Shown: piece after piece, positions 1 through 8,655 of the stretch
How positions within the stretch are numbered: the stretch's first letter is position 1
Layout: each line of letters starts with the position of its first letter
Origin: Microbacterium schleiferi
GTDB taxonomy: Bacteria; Actinomycetota; Actinomycetes; Actinomycetales; Microbacteriaceae
DNA: 64,000 bases
Direction: 5' to 3'
NCBI RefSeq assembly: GCF_020781975.1
Contig: NZ_JAJGNI010000007.1
Span: 1 to 64,000 of the forward strand
Position numbers and translations under genes: made by a program
Notes under the pieces: generated by a model
What the model saw: the letters and a program-made list of their open reading frames with translations, nothing else
What the model was told of the DNA's origin: nothing
Database searches by the model: none

Positions 1-227
1 TCCTAGCCATCCCTTGGATTCTCGCTTCCCCAGCGCCGTGCTGGAATCAGCGTGTCCAAGATCAGGGGTCAAGCGCCAAGCAGTTGTGTGTTCGACATGT
101 GAGTTCCTCTCCGCTGTCGGTGGCTCCTTGCCATGGGTAGTACTTTTCTGGCGAACACTGGGCGCAAGATAGGACATATTCCGGGCGACTTTGTGGGCGC
201 ACGGCAGACGACTGAACGGGAGCAAGC

Positions 228-1013
228 GTGGACGTGCAGGTCACACCGCCAGACGTCACAGAGATCGCGCGTTCACTCAAAGCAGTCGTCGCGCAGGGGC
301 TCCCGGTACGCCCAAAGTTCACGGACGAGACTGTCCTCGGGCTACGCGGGGTGGTAGCCCGGAGTATCGCGCCAGATGACCGACTGAGTCGTATCAAGGC
401 CTTCGATGATTTGCTCGCCCGGCTTCTGGTGCACTACCCAGACGATGAACTCGGAGAAGCAGCGCGCATCCTTTTCGGCCTTGCACCGGGAACGCGTGGT
501 ACGAACCTCACCCGACGTCGGTCGGCTGCTGCCGATTCGATTGAGCGCGATCCCGAGCACTTCCGTAAGCGCATCGAGCCAGGAATCATTTCGGAAGTCG
601 CATGGCAGCTGCACCGCGACTCCCAGAACTACATCCCGCGCGGTCGTGCCGTGCCCCCACCGCTTGAATCAAGCGGCGACAGTCCGACGATTCGCGTCGG
701 TGACGTCGCGAACGCGGATGCCGCGCAACATCAGGAACTACTGTCCCGGCTATGGGCGCACGTCTACGCGCTACGAGCAGAGATCTTGCGCGTAGAGCGA
801 CTCAAGACGTGGCCACATGACCCAACCGAACCCAGCACCAGCGAACGGGTGCTCACCGAAGCGATCGAAGCGCGCGACTACGAAGTCGAGGCAGTCAAGC
901 GCCTAATCCAGCTCTACATCGACGAATACGGGCAGAGAATCCAGCACGGCGATGCCGAATTCGATGCCACCGCGTTGCTCCGCCTCGCAGGCTGGGAGAA
1001 CGATCCTTCCTGA
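228..1013 (+). CDS. Hypothetical protein, 261 aa
   Basis: I do not recognise this protein. The GTG start has a GGGAG Shine-Dalgarno about six bases upstream. The sequence is soluble, charged and apparently helical, with no signal peptide, membrane segment or obvious catalytic motif. The last 80 residues are rich in Glu/Arg and could form a coiled coil. It stands alone on the plus strand, with 180 bp before the next gene. Its codon use looks like normal high-GC coding sequence, which is the main reason for calling it real. Confidence 0.65.
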   Translation: MDVQVTPPDVTEIARSLKAVVAQGLPVRPKFTDETVLGLRGVVARSIAPDDRLSRIKAFDDLLARLLVHYPDDELGEAARILFGLAPGTRGTNLTRRRSAAADSIERDPEHFRKRIEPGIISEVAWQLHRDSQNYIPRGRAVPPPLESSGDSPTIRVGDVANADAAQHQELLSRLWAHVYALRAEILRVERLKTWPHDPTEPSTSERVLTEAIEARDYEVEAVKRLIQLYIDEYGQRIQHGDAEFDATALLRLAGWENDPS

Positions 1014-1193
1014 TTCACCCCGCGCGTGTTCAAGGTGTCCGTCTGTGCACGTTGTAGCGCTTTTCGCAACGATCGCGACTGGAAGATTGACGTCCGGGTC
1101 GGACCGTTCATACTCAGCGTCACTCCTCGTCGGTCTGCGGCGTAGACGATCCCACCCGGGGATCGCCCGTCGCTTCCGATGAGGAGGCTCACC

Positions 1194-1514
1194 ATGAGTG
1201 AGAACACCCCCGCCGAAGTGCCAGCATCGGCACTCGGCCCGATGCGCACCCTCGCCGTGCGCATCACCGACGGTCTGCGGGCACAGCTGGACGTCCTCGC
1301 CCAGCTCAACGACCGCACCGTCACCGAAGAGATCCGCCTGGCTCTCGAGTCCTGGGTCGAGTCAAGCAAGACCGACCCGAAAGTCCTCGAACGAGCCGAG
1401 ACAGTACGAGCCGAGATCGAGCGTGAAGCAAGAACCAAGCAAAGCGCCATCGAGGCCATCTTCGGAACCGTCGCGTCATCACGACCGGCGCGTGGCAAGC
1501 AGGCACAAGCCTGA
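1194..1514 (+). CDS. Ribbon-helix-helix (Arc/MetJ-type) protein
   Basis: Small 106-aa protein. Residues about 22-60 have the ribbon-helix-helix pattern: a short strand (TLAVRITD), then two amphipathic helices (LRAQLDVLAQL and TVTEEIRLALESWV). Such proteins dimerise and bind DNA through the strand, often as antitoxins or plasmid/element regulators. The C-terminal half is a charged helix ending in a basic tail. The start at 1194 is chosen because GAGGAGG lies eight bases upstream; a start five codons earlier lacks this. No toxin gene follows: the next gene is convergent, behind a terminator hairpin. An antitoxin role is therefore not supported here, and a stand-alone regulator is the simplest reading. 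Confidence 0.75.
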   Translation: MSENTPAEVPASALGPMRTLAVRITDGLRAQLDVLAQLNDRTVTEEIRLALESWVESSKTDPKVLERAETVRAEIEREARTKQSAIEAIFGTVASSRPARGKQAQA

Positions 1515-1574
1515 GAGGTCGGGGCGGATTGCACGCGTGGGTTTCGGCCCCGTCGCGTATCCGCAAACAACAAC

Positions 1575-1604
1575 AGCCCGCCAGACATCTTCGTCTGGCG
1601 GGCT
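1575..1604. terminator. Bidirectional intrinsic terminator hairpin
   Basis: Perfect 12-bp stem (AGCCCGCCAGAC and its complement) with a 6-nt loop, lying between the convergent ribbon-helix-helix gene and the prepilin gene. The T-tract is weak on both sides, so it is probably shared by the two convergent transcripts. Confidence 0.75.
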
Positions 1605-1626
1605 TCCAACATTCGCATGAGTACGC

Positions 1627-2625
1627 CTACAGCGGTGGTCCGGTCGATGTCGAGTTGTTCGGCGTTCCGTTCCATATCCAACCGTTGGAATCTCCGTCCG
1701 CGAATCCGTATAGCTCAGAGCCTTGCGTCAGCATGGGCTGAGCTGCGTCGAAGGTCGCCCCGGTCGGCAAGGTCGTCGCATTGCTGATCCGCCCCTGGGC
1801 ATAGACAGTGCCCGAGGAGGTAGGAACGAACGTGCAGGAAACTCTCGTCCATGAGTTCGGCGTCACGGTTGGCGTTGCACACGAAGAGTTCCCAGTACCG
1901 GAGTAGAAGACAACCGGCGCCACAACCACTGACAAGGAGGCGCGAACCCAGTTCGACCAGGTGTAGGTTGTGCCTGCAGTGAGCGCATTTGTAGATGTCC
2001 ATGAGAGCCCGTGCACATATGAGCCGCTCGTTGCGGCGGTCGTAACAGTTGCGCGTTGGTAACTCACCCCCGCTGGCCCGCCCGATGTCGGCCACGAGAA
2101 CGTGGCAGCGCCGTTTCCGACTTCTGTAGCGAACCGTGAGCTTGAGCTCGACTGAGTCAGTCGGGCGAGGTTCGTGATTGCCGCAACGCCGTTGACATCA
2201 TGGCCTGCACACCCGCCCGCCGTAGGCGAGCTCGCGCTATTGCTGACGAAGTAGCTGACGCTGTTCTTCGTGGTCGTGAGGCAGAACGTCTTCGGATTCG
2301 CGGCGTTGTCGACGCGGTACTGATACGACGTGTCGCCGCTGTTCGCCAGACCTGCCGTCGCCAAGTCTGCAGGATAGGTATCCGCATGCTCGACGGCGTA
2401 TCCCGCGATCGTTGTGTACGCCTGCTTCGCCGCAGCTTGCGCGGCGGACGCCTTCGCGCGGTCTTGGATGCCGTTGTACGCCACGATCGTGATGGCCGCG
2501 AGAATCGCGATCACAACGATGACGATGAGCAGCTCCACGATGGTGAAGCCGCGCCCTCTTGAAGAAGCGGCTGCGGGGGAGTCGTGACGGCTTTCAAAAC
2601 TGGTGCGGGATGCCCTTCGCGCCAT
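1627..2625 (-). CDS. Type IV prepilin-like protein with N-terminal methylation motif
   Basis: 332 aa. After a charged leader of about 26 residues comes a class III signal, GFTIVELLIVIVVIAILAAI, the site where prepilin peptidase cuts between Gly and Phe and where Glu+5 aids pilin assembly. The following helix (YNGIQDRAKASAAQAAAKQAY) is the usual pilin stalk. The C-terminal 180 residues are Ser/Thr-rich, predicted all-beta, and resemble an extracellular carbohydrate-binding-type sandwich, with two cysteines near residues 251 and 267. The gene is alone: no pilT, pilB or prepilin peptidase is in the window, so it must use an assembly system encoded elsewhere. Likely surface-exposed adhesive minor pilin. 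Confidence 0.8.
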   Translation of the reverse strand: MARRASRTSFESRHDSPAAASSRGRGFTIVELLIVIVVIAILAAITIVAYNGIQDRAKASAAQAAAKQAYTTIAGYAVEHADTYPADLATAGLANSGDTSYQYRVDNAANPKTFCLTTTKNSVSYFVSNSASSPTAGGCAGHDVNGVAAITNLARLTQSSSSSRFATEVGNGAATFSWPTSGGPAGVSYQRATVTTAATSGSYVHGLSWTSTNALTAGTTYTWSNWVRASLSVVVAPVVFYSGTGNSSCATPTVTPNSWTRVSCTFVPTSSGTVYAQGRISNATTLPTGATFDAAQPMLTQGSELYGFADGDSNGWIWNGTPNNSTSTGPPL

Positions 2626-2719
2626 ATCTGCCCCTGACTATGAAGCATGAGCTGCTTCCTGACAAGAGGTACGACGTCGTAGAAATCACAACGTCCGTCG
2701 CCCTCGATACGCTCACAGC

Positions 2720-3301
2720 GTGGTGGATACGAAACAGACGAAGACGATCGGTGAGCATCACGTCGCCGCAGAACTTGCCCGTAGGGGATGGGCTCCAGCG
2801 CTCACTCGCGACGGTCTGGAGCGCACCGACATTTTGGCGGTGCTTGCGGAAGGTGCCGAGCGTCGGCTCGTCGAGGTGCAGGTCAAGGCTGCGCGTGGTC
2901 CACGTATGGAGTCGATCAGCTGGCCGATCGGAACCAAGTCGCAGGCACCGAGCCTTCACGATCGCGAATACTTCGTGATGGTCGCCATCCCGCACGATCT
3001 GAACCAGCATCCGCGCAACTTCGTCGTCCCGCGCATCCACGTTGCTGCGGCGGCGTGGATCGCGCACATGGACTGGCTCACTGATCCGGATGCGCCGGCT
3101 GGCAAGCGCAATGCACCCGTGGAGCGCTCCCGAGTGTCACTCGGCACGTTTGTAGCGTATGAAGACCGTTGGGATCTGCTTGAGGTCGACCAGAGCTCCG
3201 TGCCAGTTCTCTTGCCAGCCTCTTACCGTGACCTCGCGTTGTTGGGCCGAGTTGGGCTGCCGCCCGATCACGAGGTGCACCGTGGAATACCAACGTGGTG
3301 A
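2720..3301 (+). CDS. PD-(D/E)XK nuclease-like protein
   Basis: 193 aa. The first 65 residues follow the archaeal-resolvase/PD-(D/E)XK layout: a Glu in an N-terminal helix (IGEHHVAAELARRGW), an Asp (ERTDILAV) and the E-x-K pair in a strand (RRLVEVQVKAA). These are the metal-binding and catalytic residues of the fold. The C-terminal half is not recognised. The GTG start is the first in frame after the upstream stop. The stop overlaps the start of the next gene, so the two are co-translated. It lies near the edge of a defence-rich region and could be a restriction-type nuclease, but substrate and partner cannot be read from the sequence. Confidence 0.6.
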   Translation: MVDTKQTKTIGEHHVAAELARRGWAPALTRDGLERTDILAVLAEGAERRLVEVQVKAARGPRMESISWPIGTKSQAPSLHDREYFVMVAIPHDLNQHPRNFVVPRIHVAAAAWIAHMDWLTDPDAPAGKRNAPVERSRVSLGTFVAYEDRWDLLEVDQSSVPVLLPASYRDLALLGRVGLPPDHEVHRGIPTW

Positions 3302-3849
3302 GCGAGTCGGAAGACGCCTGGTACGCGCGTCTTCGAGAGGAATATCGACCCGAGCACGTTCGTCTGCTTCTCATCGGGGAGAGCGCCCCGAGCGACCATG
3401 GTGTCTCTTCACGTCGAAACTTCTTCTACGCCGACCATCTCGGCTACGACAATCTCTACCGTGGCGTGGTCGAGGCGATGTATGACCTGCGCGCGCTTCG
3501 GACGAAGTCACACGAGAAAAGACCGTGGCTTCGAAGACTGCAAGCCGACGGCGTATTCCTAATCGACCTCGTCCCATTTCCGGTCAACGCCATGCGGAGC
3601 CGGAAGGAACGGATGGAAGTGCTGCGGGCCAATGTCCCTGGCTGCGTCGAGCGGGCCGCGTCACTTCAGCCAGTCGGCGTCATCATGTGCAGTCGCGATG
3701 TCTATTCCTTTCTCGCTGATCCGCTGCGTGCGGCGAACGTGCCACTGCTTCACGACGTTCCGCTGAGCTTCCCGCTCGGCAACACTCGCGCGCAGTTCGT
3801 GCAGGGGTTCCGTGAAGCGCGCTCGCGGCTCAGAGGCTCCGCTGGCTGA
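3295..3849 (+). CDS. Hypothetical protein, possible uracil-DNA-glycosylase fold
   Basis: 184 aa, start overlapping the stop of the PD-(D/E)XK-like gene, so a two-gene operon. The pattern LLLIGESAPS near residue 25 followed by a Phe-Phe-Tyr motif (RRNFFYADHLGY) resembles the glycine-rich/aromatic first motif of some uracil-DNA-glycosylase superfamily members. GVFLIDLVPFPVN and PVGVIMCSRDVYSFL would be later core strands. The canonical catalytic motifs cannot be assigned with confidence. If the fold is right, it would pair a base-recognising protein with a nuclease. This is inference only; treat as hypothetical. Confidence 0.5.
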   Translation: MVSESEDAWYARLREEYRPEHVRLLLIGESAPSDHGVSSRRNFFYADHLGYDNLYRGVVEAMYDLRALRTKSHEKRPWLRRLQADGVFLIDLVPFPVNAMRSRKERMEVLRANVPGCVERAASLQPVGVIMCSRDVYSFLADPLRAANVPLLHDVPLSFPLGNTRAQFVQGFREARSRLRGSAG

Positions 3850-3853
3850 GTCG

Positions 3854-4207
3854 CTAGGCCTTCCCTATCACCGTCATTCCACACTTCGTGCATTGCCAGG
3901 CTTTGGAGCGACGTTCGGTTCGTCCCTTGCAAGCCGGACAGCTCGGCGGCAGCTTGAGGAAATCGAAGGTCATCGCGTCCGTCACCGCTCGGAGCTTCTC
4001 GTCGGGGACTACGTAGTCGGGGTCCCAGGCGATGAAAGTTCCGTTCTGGTTCGACGTCTGCAGGCGTAGCCCGGCTGCCTTCATGGCTCGTCGAAGCTCG
4101 CGGCGGAACTCGGCAAGGTCGACCGGGAGATTCTCGGATGCCGTGTGGAAGCTGCCCTCTTCGCGAATATGGGCGACGTACCACGAGTAGTTGACGTCCA
4201 TGCCCAT
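3854..4207 (-). CDS. Hypothetical protein with C-terminal zinc ribbon
   Basis: 117 aa, convergent with the preceding pair. The last 30 residues contain CPAC and CTKC spaced by about 16 residues, a two-knuckle zinc ribbon of the kind used for nucleic-acid or protein contacts. The N-terminal 85 residues have no recognised domain. The start shown is the first Met; the second (MDVNYSW) is equally possible. No operon partner is evident. Confidence 0.55.
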   Translation of the reverse strand: MGMDVNYSWYVAHIREEGSFHTASENLPVDLAEFRRELRRAMKAAGLRLQTSNQNGTFIAWDPDYVVPDEKLRAVTDAMTFDFLKLPPSCPACKGRTERRSKAWQCTKCGMTVIGKA

Positions 4208-4270
4208 GGCGTCACCCTATGAGACCTACGACTCTTTGCGCAGTATCTGAGAGCGGCTACGGTCCGAAAC

Positions 4271-5695
4271 ATGCCGACGAACCCAGTTCCGCTCAATCCG
4301 CCGCAGCTTGAAATCCTTAGCTGGATCCAGAACGGCTGCCCAGTTGGGACCTATGACGAAGGTTTCCAGCACCGCGTCAGTGCGCGGGCGCTTGAGCGGC
4401 GCGGACTTGTCCGCGTGCGGGGCCATGGCGCATCTTGGTCCGCGGCAATCACCGAGAAAGGCACCTACTACTTGGAGCACGGCGACTATGCGCCCGACGC
4501 GAGCACGCTCCTTCGGGTGGCGCCGCCCAACACGAAGCCTGTGACAGTCTCGCCCGTCAAGAAGGTGTCGAAGCCGCGCCCGAAGGCACCGCCGCGCATC
4601 GGGCCGACCGACGCCATGATGATCGCGCTCGCGGAGGCGAACGATCACCGCATGGCTATTGAGACCGAGCAGTTACAGCGCTACACGCAGCTGGCAAAGA
4701 CCGCCGAGCGTTTCAAGAAGATCCCCGAGGGTATGCAGGTGGTCGTCACGCACAATTGGCGCGCCCGTACTGCGGAGGTGGCGCTGCTACCGCTCCCCGA
4801 GTGGCGGACCCGCATTCTCGATCCAATTGCCATCCCGACTACGCTGCGCGGCGCTTCGGACGCGATCACGACGATCGGTGCGCGCGACGATCTGAACATT
4901 CGCTCGAGTGAGAAGAACCGGGCACTGCGCCTGCTGCGGGCTCTGGCGGATGAAGCTCAGTGCCGCGGATATCTCGTCAAGGCCGTCCCGCTGCCGCGGA
5001 AAGACCGCTGGGGATTCGCGAGTCGCGACGAGGAGCATGTCGGGTTCCTCAATATCGCGCTCCTTCCCGATGAGTACCGACTCACGATCCACCAGATCAG
5101 TGAGCAGGTCGAGCATGTGGCGACCAAGACTGAGCTGGCCCGTGCGGGGCGTGGCTATGCCGTGCCGAAGTGGGATCGCGTTCCCACTCAGCGCTTGGGG
5201 ATCCGCATCGACACGAGGGGCCGATCCTTCTGGGGATCAGAGTGGGTTGACAAATCTACGCGGCCACTCGACGTGGCGCTGGCGCAGATTCTTCAGGAGC
5301 TGGAGCTGCGTCACGAGGCTGCCGAAGCAGATCGCGCAGAGGAAGAACGGCGACGACTCCAGCGGAGGCGCGAGTGGGAGCATGCGCGGGAGCTGGCAAT
5401 TCAAGCGCTGACCAACGAGGTTCGCGCGGAAGCCGTCTCGTCGCGCATTGCCCGCTGGGAGGAGGCGGCACGAATTCGGGCGTACATCGCGCACGTCGAG
5501 ACGCACACAGTGCCACTGCTCAGCGAGACGGATCTGGCGGACACCCGCGAGTGGCTTGCGTGGGCAGAAAGCTACGCGGAGAAGCTTGACCCGGCGGGGG
5601 AGAAGCTCCGCCTTCCGGACCCGCCTGATCCAACGCCGACCGCACTGCAGCCATTCATGGGGTCTTTGAGTCCGTACGGGCCGGAGCGGTACTGA
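4271..5695 (+). CDS. Large hypothetical protein with winged-helix-like N-terminus and coiled coil
   Basis: 474 aa, not recognised by family. Residues about 8-65 look like a winged helix (LNPPQLEILSWIQNG, ALERRGLVRV, ITEKGTYYLEHG). A Lys/Pro-rich linker follows, then a middle domain of about 200 residues containing a basic stretch (RALRLLRALADEAQCRGYL). Residues about 345-400 form a strongly charged coiled coil (AEADRAEEERRRLQRRREWE). The layout suggests a DNA-associated protein, but no catalytic motif is visible. It is the last gene before the restriction-modification operon and is separated from it by a promoter. Confidence 0.55.
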   Translation: MPTNPVPLNPPQLEILSWIQNGCPVGTYDEGFQHRVSARALERRGLVRVRGHGASWSAAITEKGTYYLEHGDYAPDASTLLRVAPPNTKPVTVSPVKKVSKPRPKAPPRIGPTDAMMIALAEANDHRMAIETEQLQRYTQLAKTAERFKKIPEGMQVVVTHNWRARTAEVALLPLPEWRTRILDPIAIPTTLRGASDAITTIGARDDLNIRSSEKNRALRLLRALADEAQCRGYLVKAVPLPRKDRWGFASRDEEHVGFLNIALLPDEYRLTIHQISEQVEHVATKTELARAGRGYAVPKWDRVPTQRLGIRIDTRGRSFWGSEWVDKSTRPLDVALAQILQELELRHEAAEADRAEEERRRLQRRREWEHARELAIQALTNEVRAEAVSSRIARWEEAARIRAYIAHVETHTVPLLSETDLADTREWLAWAESYAEKLDPAGEKLRLPDPPDPTPTALQPFMGSLSPYGPERY

Positions 5696-5718
5696 CGATG
5701 GCCATCCCCGGCATGCTC

Positions 5719-5747
5719 TTGGCAAGAATCCCTGATAAAAGTACAAT
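5719..5747 (+). promoter_or_regulatory. Sigma-70-type promoter for the hsd operon
   Basis: TTGGCA, 17-nt spacer, TACAAT: a near-consensus housekeeping promoter in the only AT-rich stretch upstream of hsdM. It leaves a 5' leader of roughly 155 nt. It is the only good promoter seen for the six-gene operon that follows. Confidence 0.55.
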
Positions 5748-5908
5748 TACTACCAGTAGCTACGGCGGTTCCGAGTCATACTCCCGGTCAGTAGCTCCCA
5801 CTCGAGGTGACCCAGTTCCCCGGTTGTGTCCGATGGCGCCGCTAGGTTGAGATCACCTGAGCTCATCAACTTATGTGCGCCCGGTGGCGCAAGGAGAATT
5901 GCGAACCA

Positions 5909-7474
5909 ATGACGCCCACAACCAAGGAAGCTCAGCGAGCCGAACTGCACAAGACCATCTGGCGCATCGCCAACGACCTGCGCGGCAGCGTCGACGGGTG
6001 GGACTTCAAGAGCTACGTACTCGGCATGCTCTTCTACCGATTCATCTCGGAGAACCTCACCGCCTACATCAACAAGGGTGAGCACGAGGCTGGCGAGACT
6101 GACTTCGACTACGCGCGCCTCCCCGACGCTGAGGCGGAGTTCGGGCGCAAGGAGACGGTTTCGGAGAAGGGTTTCTACGTCCTCCCTTCGGAGCTCTTCC
6201 TGAACGTGCGTCGTCGCGCAGCCAAGGACGAGAACTTGAACGAGACGCTGGAGCGCGTCTTCAAGAACATCGAAGGCTCGGCGGTCGGGACCGACAGTGA
6301 GGATGACCTCAAGGGCCTCTTCGACGACCTCGACGTGAACAGCTCGAAGCTCGGCAACACCGTCGCCAAGCGCAACGAGAAGCTCGTGAAGCTGCTCGAT
6401 GCCATTGGGGACCTGCCGCTCGGCAACTTCGAGGACAACTCGATCGACCTCTTCGGCGACGCATACGAGTACCTCATGCAGATGTACGCCTCGCAGGCTG
6501 GCAAGTCTGGCGGTGAGTACTACACCCCGCAGGAAGTATCGGAGGTGCTTGCCCGCATCACGGTCATGGGTAAGAAGCGGGTGAACAAGGTCTACGACCC
6601 TGCTGCCGGGTCGGGCTCACTGCTGCTCAAGTTCGCGAAGGTCCTCGGCCGCGAGAACGTCGGCGGCTTCTTCGGCCAGGAGATCAACCTCACCACGTAC
6701 AACCTCGCGCGCATCAACATGTTCCTCCACGACGTCAACTACGAGAAGTTCGACATCGCGCACGGCGACACCCTGCTCGACCCGCAGCACTGGGATGACG
6801 AGCCCTTCGAGGCGATCGTTTCTAATCCGCCCTACTCCATCAAATGGGAGGGCGACGCCAACCCGCTCCTGATCAACGACGAGCGCTTCGCGCCGGCTGG
6901 TGTGCTCGCACCGAAGTCCAAGGCCGACCTCGCCTTCACGATGCACATCCTGAGCTGGCTCGCCGTGAACGGCACGGCGGCCATCGTTGAGTTCCCTGGC
7001 GTGCTCTACCGCGGGGGAGCGGAGCAGAAGATCCGCAAGTACCTCATCGACAATAACTACGTCGATGCCGTGATCCAGCTGCCTGCAGATCTCTTCTTCG
7101 GCACCACGATCGCGACCTGCATCATCGTGCTCAAGAAGTCCAAGACCGATAACTCGGTGCTGTTTATCAACGCGTCGGACGAGTTCAAGCGTGTCGGCAA
7201 CAAGAACAAGCTGACGCCGGACAACCAGCAGAACATTCTGATGGCGCTCGACGTGCGGGAAGACGAGAAGCACTTCGCGAAGCTCGTCGCGAACGAGGAC
7301 ATCGCGGTCAACAACTACAACATCTCCGTCTCGTCGTACGTCGAGGAGGAAGACACCCGCGAGGTAGTCGACATCACGGCACTCAACGAAGAGATTGCCG
7401 AGATCGTCGCGCGACAGGCTGAGCTGCGAATCTCAATTGACGAGATCGTCGCGGACCTGGAGGGTTCGCAGTGA
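5909..7474 (+). CDS. hsdM: Type I restriction-modification system, methyltransferase subunit HsdM
   Basis: 521 aa. N6-adenine methyltransferase subunit that, with HsdS, methylates the host's recognition sites. Residues about 10-150 form the HsdM N-terminal helical domain (ELHKTIWRIANDLRGSVDGW). The SAM-binding motif I is DPAAGSGSLLL near residue 229 and the catalytic motif IV is NPPYS near residue 305, both intact. The start at 5909 follows an AAGGAG ribosome site; an in-frame start 36 bases upstream gives an atypical basic leader. The stop overlaps the hsdS start (GTGA), indicating coupled translation. First gene of a six-gene operon. Confidence 0.97.
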   Translation: MTPTTKEAQRAELHKTIWRIANDLRGSVDGWDFKSYVLGMLFYRFISENLTAYINKGEHEAGETDFDYARLPDAEAEFGRKETVSEKGFYVLPSELFLNVRRRAAKDENLNETLERVFKNIEGSAVGTDSEDDLKGLFDDLDVNSSKLGNTVAKRNEKLVKLLDAIGDLPLGNFEDNSIDLFGDAYEYLMQMYASQAGKSGGEYYTPQEVSEVLARITVMGKKRVNKVYDPAAGSGSLLLKFAKVLGRENVGGFFGQEINLTTYNLARINMFLHDVNYEKFDIAHGDTLLDPQHWDDEPFEAIVSNPPYSIKWEGDANPLLINDERFAPAGVLAPKSKADLAFTMHILSWLAVNGTAAIVEFPGVLYRGGAEQKIRKYLIDNNYVDAVIQLPADLFFGTTIATCIIVLKKSKTDNSVLFINASDEFKRVGNKNKLTPDNQQNILMALDVREDEKHFAKLVANEDIAVNNYNISVSSYVEEEDTREVVDITALNEEIAEIVARQAELRISIDEIVADLEGSQ

Positions 7475-8655
7475 GTCGTGTGGATGACTTGATCGCCGAG
7501 CACGCGCCCAACGGCGTGGAGTTCCGCACACTCGGCGACGTCGCGCGATTCGTTCGCGGCAACGGCATGCCCAAGACCGATCTCGTTGATGAAGGCGTCG
7601 GCGCCATCCACTACGGCCAGATCTATACCAGGTACGGCGTCTGGGCGACCGAAACGATCTCATTCGTGGCGCCGGAGACGGCCATGAAGCTTGCGAAGGC
7701 GCAGCCCGGCGACATCATCATCACCAACACCAGCGAGAACGTCGAGGACGTCGGAAAGGCCGTCGCCTGGCTCGGTTCGGAACCGATCGTTACCGGCGGT
7801 CACGCCACGGTGATCCAGCACGACCTCGACCCCAAGTACCTCGCATATTGGTTCCAGTCCGAGTCCTTCTCCTTGCAGAAGCGTGGGCTCGCTACCGGTA
7901 CGAAAGTGATCGACGTTTCGGCGCGCCAGCTGGCGAAGGTGCGACTTCCCGTCCCGCCTATCGAGGTGCAACGGGAGATCGTGGGAATCTTGGATAAGTT
8001 CACCTCGCTGGAAGCGGAGCTGGAAGCGGAGCTGGAAGCGGAGCTGGAAGCGCGGCGACGCCAGTACATCCACTACCGACGCGAACTGCTCGATCTTGGC
8101 GCTGAGACGCCCTTCAGTGCGCTTGGAGACTTGGCTAGGAACCTCGATAGCCGCCGGAAGCCAGTAACCAAAGCCGCGCGAACCTCTGGAGAGATCCCCT
8201 ACTACGGAGCCTCCGGTGTGGTCGACTACGTGAGCGGCTACATCTTCGACGGTGACTATCTGTTGGTTTCCGAGGACGGAGCGAATCTGCTCGCTCGGTC
8301 CACCCCAATCGCCTTCTCAATCAACGGCAAGACCTGGGTCAACAACCACGCGCACGTTCTCGAGTTTGATACGTACGTTGAACGCCGCTTTGTCGAGATC
8401 TACCTCAACTCGATAGATCTGTCTCCCTTCGTCTCCGGTGCCGCCCAGCCCAAGCTGAACAAAGCGAACCTCAATCGGATCCCGGTGCCAAACCCCCCTA
8501 TCGGTGAGAAGCAGCGCATCGTGGCGCTTCTCGACAAGTTCGACGCGCTTGTCAACAACCTGAGCGTGGGACTACCCGCCGAGATCGCTGCCCGCCGCAA
8601 GCAGTACGCCTTCTATCGCGACCAGCTCTTCACCTTTGAGGAGACTGCGGCATGA
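7471..8655 (+). CDS. hsdS: Type I restriction-modification system, specificity subunit HsdS
   Basis: 394 aa. Reads the bipartite DNA target for HsdM and HsdR. Two target-recognition domains are visible: residues about 15-165 and about 205-345, each followed by a conserved helix (IEVQREIVGILDKFTSLE and IGEKQRIVALLDKFDALV). The first spacer helix contains a tandem Leu-Glu-Ala-Glu repeat encoded by a 12-bp DNA repeat, which sets the distance between the two half-sites. The start is GTG overlapping the hsdM stop by four bases; the stop overlaps the hsdR start in the same way. Confidence 0.97.
   Translation: MSRVDDLIAEHAPNGVEFRTLGDVARFVRGNGMPKTDLVDEGVGAIHYGQIYTRYGVWATETISFVAPETAMKLAKAQPGDIIITNTSENVEDVGKAVAWLGSEPIVTGGHATVIQHDLDPKYLAYWFQSESFSLQKRGLATGTKVIDVSARQLAKVRLPVPPIEVQREIVGILDKFTSLEAELEAELEAELEARRRQYIHYRRELLDLGAETPFSALGDLARNLDSRRKPVTKAARTSGEIPYYGASGVVDYVSGYIFDGDYLLVSEDGANLLARSTPIAFSINGKTWVNNHAHVLEFDTYVERRFVEIYLNSIDLSPFVSGAAQPKLNKANLNRIPVPNPPIGEKQRIVALLDKFDALVNNLSVGLPAEIAARRKQYAFYRDQLFTFEETAA
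8008..8055 (+). repeat. 12-bp tandem repeat in the hsdS spacer helix
   Basis: Three perfect copies of CTGGAAGCGGAG and a fourth that ends in CGG, encoding LEAE-LEAE-LEAE-LEAR. It lies exactly between the two target-recognition domains. In-frame 12-bp units of this type are known in EcoR124-type HsdS (TAEL repeats), where gain or loss of a unit changes the spacer length of the recognised sequence. Confidence 0.95.

Noticed and set aside
1194-1514. Antitoxin of a toxin-antitoxin pair
   Set aside because: No short toxin-like gene is adjacent on either side; the next gene is convergent and behind a terminator.
8008-8055. CRISPR-like short repeat array
   Set aside because: Units are only 12 bp, directly adjacent without spacers, in frame inside hsdS.
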